A DNA stretch of 64,000 bases, taken from NCBI RefSeq assembly GCF_004352825.1, contig NZ_SJRW01000002.1:744001-808000 (forward strand), given 5' to 3'. This DNA is from Luteimonas arsenica. GTDB lineage: Bacteria > Pseudomonadota > Gammaproteobacteria > Xanthomonadales > Xanthomonadaceae. Below, piece by piece: positions 1 through 8,034 of the stretch; the stretch's first letter is position 1; every line of letters begins with the position of its first letter. The notes below the pieces were generated by a model. The model did no database searches. It had not been told where the DNA came from and saw only the letters and a list, made by a program, of their open reading frames with translations. Both the position numbers and the translations under genes were made by a program.

Positions 1-897
1 GGCATCGTCACCGCGGACCAGGATGTGGCGCGCCTGGTACTGGGTGACGGTCTGCGCCGATCCGGCCGCCGCATCGCGGGTATCAACCAGCTGCAGCAGC
101 TGGAAGCCGCTCGGCCCACGGACCGGGCCAAGGACCTGGCCCGGCTGCATGCCGCCCACCACGCCCACGAACGCGGAGGGAATCTCGTCCACGGTGCGCC
201 AGCCGAGGTCACCGCCTTCGAGCGCATTGGGGCTGTCGGAATAGCGCACGGCCGCGGCCGCGAAGTCCATCTCCCCGCGCTCAAGCAGCGCCTTGATGCC
301 GTCGATCTTCGACTGGCCGGTGGCGATCTGCTCCGGCGTCGCGCCGTTGGGCAGGGCGACCAGGATGTTGGCGAGGTGGTACTGGGTGCCGCCGGCCTGC
401 TGGCTGGACATCGCGGCGTCGACCTCGGCGTCGGTGACCACGATCGAGGACTGGGCGAAGCGCTGGCGCAGGCGCTGGATGGCGAGCTCGTCGCCCAGGG
501 ACGCCCGGAATTCGCTGAAGGACATGCCTTCCATCGCCAGCTGCTGTCGCAGCTGGTCGGGTGTCATGTTGTTCTGGCGCGCGATGGTTGCAACCGCGGA
601 GTCGAGCTCCTCGTCGGCCACGCGCACACCCGTCGCCTCGGCGCGGGCGGTCTGCAGCTGTACCAGGATCAGGCGTTCAAGCACCTGTCGGCGGAGCACC
701 GCCTCGGGTGGCAGCTGATCGGCGCGCTCGCCGTACTGGGCGGCGATGTTGCGCACCGCGCGGTCGAGCTCGCTCTTCAGGATGACGTTCTCGTCGACGA
801 CCGCGGCGATGCCGTCGAGCGGCTGCACGTCCTGCGCGAAGGCATGCGGGACGAGAGCGGAAATCGCGAGGGCGAGGGGGAGGAGGGTCTTCTTCAT
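1..897 (-). CDS. surA: Periplasmic chaperone / peptidylprolyl isomerase SurA (3' end outside window)
   Basis: SurA escorts unfolded outer-membrane proteins, including LptD, across the periplasm. The 299 codons visible begin MKKTLLPLALAISALVPHAF, a typical signal peptide cut near AFA-QD. A helical chaperone domain follows (residues about 30-160), then a first parvulin-type isomerase domain with YHLANILVALP, ALEGGDLGW and GPVRGPSGFQLLQL. The frame runs off the left edge just after QARHILVRGDD, the start of the second parvulin domain; full SurA is about 430 residues. Its ATG overlaps the lptD stop codon (ATGA), so it is probably translationally coupled to its best-known client. Identification by motif and context is strong. 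Confidence 0.93.
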   Translation of the reverse strand, partial: MKKTLLPLALAISALVPHAFAQDVQPLDGIAAVVDENVILKSELDRAVRNIAAQYGERADQLPPEAVLRRQVLERLILVQLQTARAEATGVRVADEELDSAVATIARQNNMTPDQLRQQLAMEGMSFSEFRASLGDELAIQRLRQRFAQSSIVVTDAEVDAAMSSQQAGGTQYHLANILVALPNGATPEQIATGQSKIDGIKALLERGEMDFAAAAVRYSDSPNALEGGDLGWRTVDEIPSAFVGVVGGMQPGQVLGPVRGPSGFQLLQLVDTRDAAAGSAQTVTQYQARHILVRGDDA

Positions 898-3314
898 TGA
901 AAAATGTCGTCGTCCGAGGGCGGGTCGCCGTCGTCGTTGCGGACATCGGGCGGAGGCACCAGGTACAGGTCCTCGCGGTGGTAGCCGAGGATAGCACGGC
1001 GCAGGCGGCTGGCCGTCTCGGGGCCGGCGGAGCCCAGGCCCTTGAACTCGATTTCCAGCTGGATGGCGTCGTTCAGGTCGCCACGGAGATTGCGCACGTA
1101 GCGGCGCGCCACCAGGCGTGCCGCCATGCAGCAGCTGTCCCATTGCACGCCGGCGATGCCCTCCAGCATCTGGTTGTCCAGCAGCGAGTAGTAGTAGCGG
1201 CCGACCAGACTCCAGGAGGGATTGATCGGGTACAGGAAGGAGAAGTCGACCTGCTCCAGCAGGTCTTCCTGGTTGTTGGCGTTGCGGCGGTAACGGTAGG
1301 ACAGGTTGACCACGCCGTCGTCGCCGATCAGGTAGCGGGCGCGCAGGCTGGTGAGGTCTTCCTGGCGGCTGTCGGGATTCCAGTGGTAGGTGCCGCCCAC
1401 GCTCCAGCGATCGTTGATCTCGTAGCTGGCGTCGGCGATCCAGGCCGACTTGCCCTTCGGGATCACCTCCGAGGTGGGCGTAAGGCCGACGCGGGAGTCC
1501 TCGAAGTAGCGGATCTGGCCGATGCTGGCGGACAGCGTCTCCCGGCCGGTGCTGGAGTTGACCAGGCGGCTGGTCAGGGCGAGCGTCAGCTGGTTGGCGT
1601 CGGCCTGGCGGTCGGCGCCGGTGAAGCGGTTGTCGCGGAACAGCTGGCCCCAGCTGTAGGACATGCGCTGGGTATCGAAGCGCGGCAGCGAGGTCTGGTC
1701 GCGGTAGGGGGCGTTCACGTAGAACAGCCGGGGCTCCAGGGTGTGCAGGTGGCTTTCGCCGCGGAACAGGGTCGTGCGGTCGAAGAACAACCCGGCGTCG
1801 ACCGTGCCGATCGGCAGGCTGCGCGAAGGCGAGGTGTCGGGCGCGTTGCCGCTGGTGTTGGCGAGCTGGCGGGCGAGCGCGTCCTCGAGTTCATAGGTGG
1901 TGTAGCGCCAGGCCAGCGTCGGGGTCACGAACCAGGAGGCCCCCTCGAGCGGCATCGATACCCAGGGCTTGACATCGAAACGGCTGCCGCCCGGCCTGCT
2001 CCGGCTGTTCGCGTGCTGGAAGCGCGTGAGTTCGGCCGATGCGCCGGCCACGAACAGGCCGCCGAAATCGTCTTCCCAGTTGAGATAGGCACGCGGCAGG
2101 CGGTGGAAAGGCAGGATGTTCTCGGTTCGCGTGTAGTCGCCGAGCTGCCAGTAGTCCGCCATCAGGCCGGCATCCCAGGTGCGGGCGCGGCCATAGATGC
2201 CGATGTCGCTCTTGGTCGAGAAGTTGGTGCGGCCGCTCAGGTTGCTGCTGGAGTCCTCGAGATAGCGGGGATCGCTGGTCCACCTCAGGCTGGCACGTGC
2301 CTGCCAGGTCGCGTCGAGGTTGTGGCGGCCGGAATAGCGGAACATGCCGCGATCGTCCTTGCGCCAGTTCTCGGGGCGGATGTTGTCGTCGATCTCCTCC
2401 TGGCGACCGTCGCGCGCGAGCTGGTCGGATGGAATCGCCTCGACGTCGAAGATGCCGCGGCCGCGTCGGGTGCGATAGCGGAACTCCGTACCCAGCAGCA
2501 GGCCGCGGTTGGTCATCAGCCGCGGCTCGAGCGTCATGTCGTAATGCGGCGCGAGGTTGAGGTAGATCGGCTGGCGCCAGTCGAAGCCGTTGCGGCTGGA
2601 ATAGGAGATGCTCGGGTAGAGCAGGCCGGTCCGCCGCCGGTTGTCGGTGGGGAAGGCGAAGATCGGCACGTGCAGCACCGGGACCTTGCCCAGGCGCAGG
2701 GTCGCGCCGCGGGCGATGCCCTCGCCCTTGTCGTTGTCGATGTCGATGCGCCTGGCGCGCAGCTCCCACCAGCGGTCGCCGGGCGGGCAGGTGGAGTAGG
2801 TCGAGCCGTACAGTGCGCCCTGCGAGCCCTTCATCTCGATGCGTTCGGCGCCGCCGTTGCCGCGGCGCTCGGTCAGCTGGTAGGCGACGTTGTCGACCCG
2901 GTGGGTGTCGGCTTCCTGGTCGCCTTCGAGGCGCTCGGCGACCAGGCGCATGCCCGAGTCCTGGTAGCGGACGCGGCCGGTCGCGACATAGGTGGAGTCC
3001 TCGCTGCGGTACTCGAGGTTGTCGGCGCCCAGGAACTGGTCGCCGCGGCGCAGGGTCACGTTGCCGGAATAGGCGACGTTCTCGCCGTCGACGCCGTCCA
3101 GGTTGTCGCCGGCGATGTCGGTCGGCAGTGATTCGCGGTCGGCCGGGTCGCCGGTGGCCGGCTGGGCATCGGGGAACGCCGGCACCGCCTCTTCGAGCGG
3201 GCACAGCCCCCAGTCCGGCTCGATGTCATCGGCGGCCGTGGCGGCCGGATGGTGCGCCGCCAGTGCACAGGCGATGCACAACGGCAGCGGGAGCAGGCGG
3301 AGGGCTTGGCGCAC
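894..3314 (-). CDS. lptD: LPS-assembly outer-membrane protein LptD
   Basis: LptD is the outer-membrane barrel that, with the LptE plug, inserts lipopolysaccharide in the outer leaflet. I chose the GTG at 3314 (806 residues), which directly opens a signal peptide (RQALRLLPLPLCIACALAA); a TTG 20 codons upstream is the alternative. A periplasmic OstA/jellyroll domain (about residues 60-230, YSGNVTLRRGDQFLGADN) precedes the large beta-barrel. Four cysteines matching the E. coli disulfide pattern are visible: DWGLCP, TYSTCPPGD and the adjacent pair WDSCC near residue 728. The last base-pairs overlap the surA start. The gene lies 87 bp behind the HDAC-like gene on the same strand. Confidence 0.93.
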   Translation of the reverse strand: MRQALRLLPLPLCIACALAAHHPAATAADDIEPDWGLCPLEEAVPAFPDAQPATGDPADRESLPTDIAGDNLDGVDGENVAYSGNVTLRRGDQFLGADNLEYRSEDSTYVATGRVRYQDSGMRLVAERLEGDQEADTHRVDNVAYQLTERRGNGGAERIEMKGSQGALYGSTYSTCPPGDRWWELRARRIDIDNDKGEGIARGATLRLGKVPVLHVPIFAFPTDNRRRTGLLYPSISYSSRNGFDWRQPIYLNLAPHYDMTLEPRLMTNRGLLLGTEFRYRTRRGRGIFDVEAIPSDQLARDGRQEEIDDNIRPENWRKDDRGMFRYSGRHNLDATWQARASLRWTSDPRYLEDSSSNLSGRTNFSTKSDIGIYGRARTWDAGLMADYWQLGDYTRTENILPFHRLPRAYLNWEDDFGGLFVAGASAELTRFQHANSRSRPGGSRFDVKPWVSMPLEGASWFVTPTLAWRYTTYELEDALARQLANTSGNAPDTSPSRSLPIGTVDAGLFFDRTTLFRGESHLHTLEPRLFYVNAPYRDQTSLPRFDTQRMSYSWGQLFRDNRFTGADRQADANQLTLALTSRLVNSSTGRETLSASIGQIRYFEDSRVGLTPTSEVIPKGKSAWIADASYEINDRWSVGGTYHWNPDSRQEDLTSLRARYLIGDDGVVNLSYRYRRNANNQEDLLEQVDFSFLYPINPSWSLVGRYYYSLLDNQMLEGIAGVQWDSCCMAARLVARRYVRNLRGDLNDAIQLEIEFKGLGSAGPETASRLRRAILGYHREDLYLVPPPDVRNDDGDPPSDDDIFQ

Positions 3315-3401
3315 GCGGGATTCCGGGGAACGAAGAGCGGCGGCTAGCTTGCCGCATCCCCCGGGCAGCGGCAATGCACGGAACGTGAACGCCGGCGGGC
3401 C

Positions 3402-4364
3402 TCAGGTCGGCGGCGCGCGCTGTCCCGAGGCACCGATGGCGACCAGTGCGCGCACGTGGGCGAGGCTGCATTCGGCAAGCGCTGCCAGGTCATAGCCGCC
3501 CTCGAGCACCGAGACCATGCGCCCGCCGCAATGCCGGGCGGCAATGCCGGCGAGTTCGCAGGTGAGCCAGGCGAAATCGTCGGCCTCCAGCTCGACGTGG
3601 GCCGCGGGGTCGGCGCGGTGGCCGTCGAAGCCGGCCGAGACCATCAGCAGCTGCGGCTCGAAGGCGTCGATCGCGGGCAGCAGGCGCTCGCGCCAGGCTT
3701 CGCGGAAGCGGTGGCTGCCGCTGCCCGGCTGCAGCGCGGCGTTGTGGATGTTGCCGACGCCGCGTTCACGGGGATTCCCGGTTTCCGGGAACAGCGGCAT
3801 CTCGTGGGCGCTGGCGTAGAGCACCCGCGCTTCGCCGGCGAAGATCGCCTGGGTGCCGTTGCCGTGGTGGACGTCGAAGTCGACGATCGCGATCCGCGAC
3901 AGGCCGTGGCGTTCGAGCGCATGCGCCGCGCCCACGGCGATGTTGTTGAACAGGCAGAAGCCCATGGCGTGGGCCGGCGTGGCGTGGTGGCCGGGCGGCC
4001 GCACGGCGCAGAACGCCGTATCGGCTTCGCCGGCCATCACCCGATCCACCGCGGCGACCACCGCGCCGGCTGCGCGCAGGGCCGCCTCCGGCGAGCCGGG
4101 CGAAAGCACGGTGTCGGGATCGAGTTGCATCAGGTGGTCGGGGGCGGTCTCGAGCACGGCATGCAGGAGCAGCGGCTCGTGCACGCGCAGCAGCTGGCCG
4201 CGGGTGGCGCGCGGTGCCTCCAGCCATTCGATGCCGGGGACGTGGTCGCGCAGCGCCGTCACCACCGCGCCCAGGCGCGCGGGCGTCTCGATGTGGCCCG
4301 GCCCGGTGTCATGCCCGAAGCAGGCGGCGTGGGTGAAGACCGGCAGCCGCTTCGGGCCCACCAC
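3402..4364 (-). CDS. HDAC-family (acetoin utilization AcuC-like) deacetylase
   Basis: A 320-residue class II histone-deacetylase-like hydrolase. Visible hallmarks are the charge-relay/zinc region RPPGHHATPAHAMGFC, the zinc-ligand motif DFDVHHGNGTQ, the third ligand in SAGFDGHRADP and the terminal GGYDL loop. Bacterial relatives remove acetyl groups from lysines, polyamines or small amides; the substrate here cannot be read from sequence. The start is a GTG immediately after the stop of the adenosyltransferase gene (no gap), so the two are probably coupled. An adjacent second GTG codon would shorten it by one residue. Cytoplasmic; no signal peptide. Confidence 0.9.
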   Translation of the reverse strand: MVGPKRLPVFTHAACFGHDTGPGHIETPARLGAVVTALRDHVPGIEWLEAPRATRGQLLRVHEPLLLHAVLETAPDHLMQLDPDTVLSPGSPEAALRAAGAVVAAVDRVMAGEADTAFCAVRPPGHHATPAHAMGFCLFNNIAVGAAHALERHGLSRIAIVDFDVHHGNGTQAIFAGEARVLYASAHEMPLFPETGNPRERGVGNIHNAALQPGSGSHRFREAWRERLLPAIDAFEPQLLMVSAGFDGHRADPAAHVELEADDFAWLTCELAGIAARHCGGRMVSVLEGGYDLAALAECSLAHVRALVAIGASGQRAPPT

Positions 4365-4919
4365 TCAGCCCCGGCGGCGCTCGTGCTGCCAGGTGACTTC
4401 GCCGTGGCCGTCGACGCGGGACAGTACCCGGCAGAGCACGAACAGCAGGTCGGAAAGGCGGTTGAGGTAGCGCACGGCCTGTGGCCGCACCTCTTCCACG
4501 CGCGCCAGCGCCACCGCGCAGCGCTCGGCGCGGCGCACCACCGTGCGCGCGACGTGGCAGCGCGCCGCGGCCTCGCCGCCGCCGGGGAGGATGAACTCCT
4601 TGAGTGGCGGCAGATCGGCGTTGAAGTGGTCGAGCTGCTGCTCGAGCCGGGTGATGTCGTCGTCGTCGATGGCGGCATGCCCCGGGATGCAGAGCTCGCC
4701 GCCAAGGTCGAACAGCTGGTGCTGGACGGAGGTCAGCAGGGCGTGGACGGCCTCGGGCACGCCGGCGGCGAGCACGACGCCTATCGTCGAGTTGGCCTCG
4801 TCGACGGTGCCGTAGGCCTCGACCCGGAGCGAGTCCTTGCCGGTGCGGCTGCCGTCGCCCAGGCCGGTGCTGCCGTCGTCGCCGGTGCGGGTGTAGATCT
4901 TCGAGAGGCGGTTGCCCAT
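4365..4919 (-). CDS. PduO-type cob(I)alamin adenosyltransferase
   Basis: This 184-residue enzyme transfers adenosyl from ATP to cob(I)alamin to make coenzyme B12. The N-terminal ATP-binding motif KIYTRTGDDGSTGLGDG, the YGTVDEANS segment and the conserved helix FILPGGGEAAARCHVARTVV followed by RAER are diagnostic of the PduO family. The frame stays open far upstream, but the start is the ATG giving MGNRLSKIYTR; the upstream extension is out-of-frame sequence of the membrane-protein gene. It sits 5 bp after that membrane gene and directly abuts the HDAC-like gene. The pairing with a putative vitamin-transporter component suggests import and activation of B12. Confidence 0.92.
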   Translation of the reverse strand: MGNRLSKIYTRTGDDGSTGLGDGSRTGKDSLRVEAYGTVDEANSTIGVVLAAGVPEAVHALLTSVQHQLFDLGGELCIPGHAAIDDDDITRLEQQLDHFNADLPPLKEFILPGGGEAAARCHVARTVVRRAERCAVALARVEEVRPQAVRYLNRLSDLLFVLCRVLSRVDGHGEVTWQHERRRG

Positions 4920-4924
4920 CGGGC

Positions 4925-5521
4925 TCAGCGCTTGTCGTGCTGGTGCGCGGGGGTGGCGTTGCGGGCCACGACCTCGGCGACCACCTGCGCGACCGCGGCC
5001 GCGGCCACGAACATCGCGGTGGCCTTCAGGTAGGGAAGGAACCAGTGGCCGTAGTTGGTGGCCCAGCCGCCAACGGTCGGCTCGGCGACCGCAGCCGACA
5101 GCCAGTAGAAGCCGCCCTGCGCGAACAGGTGGCACACCGCGGTGGACACCACCACCGCCAGCGCCAGGCGCGCCAGCGCAGCGGGGCTGGCGCCGTGGTA
5201 GTGCTTGCGCAGCCAGTGGCCGCCGGCCCACATCGCCGCGTGCGCGGGCACCAGCATCCAGTAGCCGGGCGAGACGCAGTAGTGCGAGAAGAAGTCGATG
5301 CCCTGGCGGCTGATCACCAGGTAGTCGATCAGCACCGCCAGCGCCATCAGCGCCGGGAAGGCCCAGCGCACCCAGTTGCGCAGGTAGAAGCCGCCGATGA
5401 AGAACACCGCCCAGGACGCGTCCGGCACCGGGGTGAAGTGGTTGAAGACGTGGCTGCGCGTGGCCGCCATCAGCAGCACGAGCAGCGACAGGACGATGGC
5501 GCGTTGCAGGTGGGTGTTCAT
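4925..5521 (-). CDS. DUF6580-like integral membrane protein (putative ECF S-component-like transporter)
   Basis: A 198-residue hydrophobic protein with about five or six membrane segments (AIVLSLLVLLMAATR, ASWAVFFIGGFYLRNW, AFPALMALAVLIDYLVI, LVPAHAAMWAGG, LALAVVVSTAVCHLFA, ATAMFVAAAAVAQVV). It resembles proteins labelled DUF6580 or cobalamin transporter in xanthomonads; I recognise the family only loosely. The downstream neighbour is a cobalamin adenosyltransferase, so a corrinoid-uptake role is plausible but inferred. A -10-like TAGAAT lies on this strand at 5560-5565, about 40 bp before the ATG. The C-terminal tail (PAHQHDKR) is hydrophilic. Confidence 0.72.
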   Translation of the reverse strand: MNTHLQRAIVLSLLVLLMAATRSHVFNHFTPVPDASWAVFFIGGFYLRNWVRWAFPALMALAVLIDYLVISRQGIDFFSHYCVSPGYWMLVPAHAAMWAGGHWLRKHYHGASPAALARLALAVVVSTAVCHLFAQGGFYWLSAAVAEPTVGGWATNYGHWFLPYLKATAMFVAAAAVAQVVAEVVARNATPAHQHDKR

Positions 5522-5589
5522 GGCGGCCGCGGCTCCGGGGACAGTGCTGGAATCCGGCCATTCTAGCGAACCGCAGGGCCGGGCGGCCG

Positions 5590-5602
5590 TATCATGCCGG
5601 GA
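5590..5602 (+). promoter_or_regulatory. Candidate -10 element abutting ubiH start (possible leaderless mRNA)
   Basis: TATCAT at 5590-5595 is followed by only six bases before the ubiH ATG, and no Shine-Dalgarno sequence is present. A start point at or next to the A of ATG would give a leaderless transcript. No good -35 hexamer is visible, so this is tentative. Confidence 0.35.
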
Positions 5603-6822
5603 TGACGGCGACTCACGACGTGGTGATCATCGGCGGCGGCCTGGTCGGGGCCAGCCTGGCCATCGCCCTGGAGGGCAGCGGGCTCGGCGTGGCCATGGTC
5701 GAGGCGGCGCCCGCCGCGGCGATGCCGGCGGTGTTCGACGAGCGCAACCTGAGCTTCGCCGAGGCCACGGTCAATGCGCTCACGGCACTTGGCGTGATGC
5801 AGCGGCTGCGGGCACCGACCGGTGCGATCACGAGGATCCATGCCAGCCGGCGCGGCGACTTCGGCCGCGTCGTTCTGGAGGCGGCCGACCATGGCCGCGC
5901 GGCCTTCGGCCAGGTGGTGGTGGCGCGCGACTTCGGCGAGGCGCTGGAGGCGCGGCTGGGCGAAGTGGCCGGGCTGGCCCGGCATCGCGGGACGCGCTTC
6001 ACCGGTTTTGCAGCGGACGAGGACGGCCACCGTGTGCTCGAACTGGCGGGCGAAGGCCCGTCGCGGCTGCGTGCGCGGCTGGTGGTGGCCGCCGACGGCG
6101 CGGCCAGCGGCGTGCGTGATGCGCTCGGCATCCCGGCCATCCGCCACGACTACGGCCAGGTGCTGATGGTCGCCCGGCTGCGTGCCGCGCGCGCGCCCGA
6201 CGGCACGGCCTACGAGCGCCTGGGCGACCACGGCCCGACCGCGCTGCTGCCGCGCGGCGACCGCGCCTGGGGCCTGGTGCACGGCGTGGCCGCGGCCGAG
6301 GCCGCCGCCGTGCAGGCGCTGGACGAGGCCGGCTTCCTCGCGCGCGTGCAGGACGCCTTCGGCTGGCGGGTCGGCCGCCTGCTGGGCGTCGGGCCGCGCA
6401 GCGCGTACCCGGCGGTGGCGGTGCGCGCGGAGCGCACCGTGGCCGCGCGCGCGGTGCTGGTCGGCAATGCCGCGCAGAGCATCCACCCGGTGGGTGCGCA
6501 GGGCTTCAACCTCGGCCTGCGCGATGCCCTGATCCTGGCCGAACTGCTGCGCGCTTGCGCGCAGGCGGGCGGCGACCCGGGCGATGCCGCGCTGCTCGCT
6601 TCGCATGCGGCGCGGCGCGATGAGGATCGCCGGCGCACGCTCGAATTTTCCAATGGCCTGGCGCGGCTGACCGCCAATCCCGAGCACGGAGCGTCGCTGC
6701 TGCGCAGCGTCGGCCTGCTTGCGCTCGCGGCGCTGCCCGGATTGCAGGCCAGCCTGGTCGGCGGTGCGATGGGCTACCGCGGCGACGTGCCCGAGGCCTG
6801 CCGCACGGGAGCGGTGCGATGA
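5602..6822 (+). CDS. ubiH: UbiH-type FAD-dependent ubiquinone biosynthesis hydroxylase
   Basis: A 406-residue flavoprotein monooxygenase of the UbiH/COQ6 family, which hydroxylates the ubiquinone ring using FAD, NADPH and oxygen. The N-terminal dinucleotide fold is VVIIGGGLVGASLAIAL; the DERNLSF segment occupies the usual DxR position; the family's DG motif is VVAADGAASGVRDALG; and the FAD-ribityl motif is VGNAAQSIHPVGAQGFNLGL. The stop overlaps the start of the next hydroxylase by 4 nt (ATGA), so the pair is co-translated. The first of the pair resembles UbiH (C4 hydroxylation), though positional specificity cannot be settled by eye. Confidence 0.88.
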   Translation: MTATHDVVIIGGGLVGASLAIALEGSGLGVAMVEAAPAAAMPAVFDERNLSFAEATVNALTALGVMQRLRAPTGAITRIHASRRGDFGRVVLEAADHGRAAFGQVVVARDFGEALEARLGEVAGLARHRGTRFTGFAADEDGHRVLELAGEGPSRLRARLVVAADGAASGVRDALGIPAIRHDYGQVLMVARLRAARAPDGTAYERLGDHGPTALLPRGDRAWGLVHGVAAAEAAAVQALDEAGFLARVQDAFGWRVGRLLGVGPRSAYPAVAVRAERTVAARAVLVGNAAQSIHPVGAQGFNLGLRDALILAELLRACAQAGGDPGDAALLASHAARRDEDRRRTLEFSNGLARLTANPEHGASLLRSVGLLALAALPGLQASLVGGAMGYRGDVPEACRTGAVR

Positions 6823-8009
6823 GCCGCGGGATGGTCGACATCGCCGTGGTTGGCGGCGGCGTGGTGGGTGCCGCCGCGGCGCTGGCGCTGGCAAGGCTCG
6901 GGCTGTCGGTGGTGCTGGTCGAGGGTCGCGCGCCGCCGCCGTGGTCGGCCGCGAAGCCCGACCTGCGCGTCTTCGCCTTCGCCCATGACAACGCCGAGCT
7001 GCTTGAATCCATCGGCGCCTGGGCTGGGATCGAGGGTCGCGACGGCCTGCCCACGCGCCTGCAGCCCTACCGCCGGATGCGGGTGTGGGATGCGGGCGGG
7101 GACGGTGAGCTGGCCTTCGACGCCGACCGCCTGGGCCGGCGCGAACTGGGCTGGATCGTCGAGAACGCGCTGCTGGTCGACCGCCTCTGGGCCTGCCTGC
7201 CGGGAGCCGGCGTCGACCTGCGCTGCCCGGCGCGGGTCGAGGAGTTCGAGCAGGACGATCGCGGTGTCCGCCTGCGCCTGGACGACGGCCGACGGGTGGC
7301 GGCGCGGCTGGTGCTCGCGGCCGACGGCGCCGGCTCCACCCTGCGCCGGCTGGCCGGGATCGAGGTCGGAGGGCACGGCTACGACCAGTCGGGGGTGGTC
7401 GGCTACGTGCGCACGGAGCACGGTCATGAGGCCACGGCCTGGCAGCGCTTCCTGCCTGGCGGGCCGCTGGCCTTCCTGCCTTTCGCCGACGGCAGCTGTT
7501 CGATCGTCTGGTCGCTGCCGACGGCCGAGGCCGAAACCGCGCTGGCCATGGACGATGCCGCCTTCGGCGAGGCCCTGGGCCGCGCCTTCGACCACCGACT
7601 GGGCCGGGTCCAGCCCTGTTCGCCGCGCGCGGCCTTCCCGCTGCGCCTGCAGCTGGCCGAACGTTACGCGGCCGGGCGCGTGCTGCTGCTGGGCGATGCC
7701 GCCCACGTGGTGCATCCGCTGGCCGGGCAGGGCGTGAACATCGGCCTGCGCGACGTGGCGGCGCTGCGTGATTCGGTGGCCGCGGCGGTGGCGCGGCGCC
7801 AAGCCTGGGATACGCCCCAGCGCATCGAACGCTGGGCGCGCAGCCGGAAGAGCGAGTCCACGGTGGCCGCACGCGCCTTCGACAGCATCAACTGCGTCTA
7901 CACCAGCGATTCGCCGGCCGCCGTGCTGCTGCGCGGCCATGCCCTGGGCCTGGCCGGGCGGCTGCCTCCCGTGGCCGGCGCGCTGTGGCGCCGCGCGGCG
8001 GGACTCTGA
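6819..8009 (+). CDS. UbiH/UbiF/VisC/COQ6-family ubiquinone hydroxylase (second copy)
   Basis: A 396-residue paralogue of the preceding gene. It has the FAD-binding fold DIAVVGGGVVGAAAALALAR, the DLRVFAF variant of the DxR region, LVLAADGAGSTLRRLAG, and the strongly conserved LLGDAAHVVHPLAGQGVNIG with GLRDVAAL after it. The last motif is nearer to UbiF/UbiI (VisC) than to UbiH, so this is likely the C5 or C6 hydroxylase, but which one is inference. It overlaps the upstream gene by 4 nt. It converges on the EF-hand gene with a 25-bp gap and no clear terminator. Confidence 0.86.
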   Translation: MSRGMVDIAVVGGGVVGAAAALALARLGLSVVLVEGRAPPPWSAAKPDLRVFAFAHDNAELLESIGAWAGIEGRDGLPTRLQPYRRMRVWDAGGDGELAFDADRLGRRELGWIVENALLVDRLWACLPGAGVDLRCPARVEEFEQDDRGVRLRLDDGRRVAARLVLAADGAGSTLRRLAGIEVGGHGYDQSGVVGYVRTEHGHEATAWQRFLPGGPLAFLPFADGSCSIVWSLPTAEAETALAMDDAAFGEALGRAFDHRLGRVQPCSPRAAFPLRLQLAERYAAGRVLLLGDAAHVVHPLAGQGVNIGLRDVAALRDSVAAAVARRQAWDTPQRIERWARSRKSESTVAARAFDSINCVYTSDSPAAVLLRGHALGLAGRLPPVAGALWRRAAGL

Positions 8010-8034
8010 GACCCACCGCGCGGCGGTCGCCGGA

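Noticed and set aside
4365-5561. Apparent fusion of a 200-residue N-terminal extension to the cobalamin adenosyltransferase
   Set aside because: The extension is the membrane-protein gene read in another frame; the enzyme alone from 4919 has normal family length.
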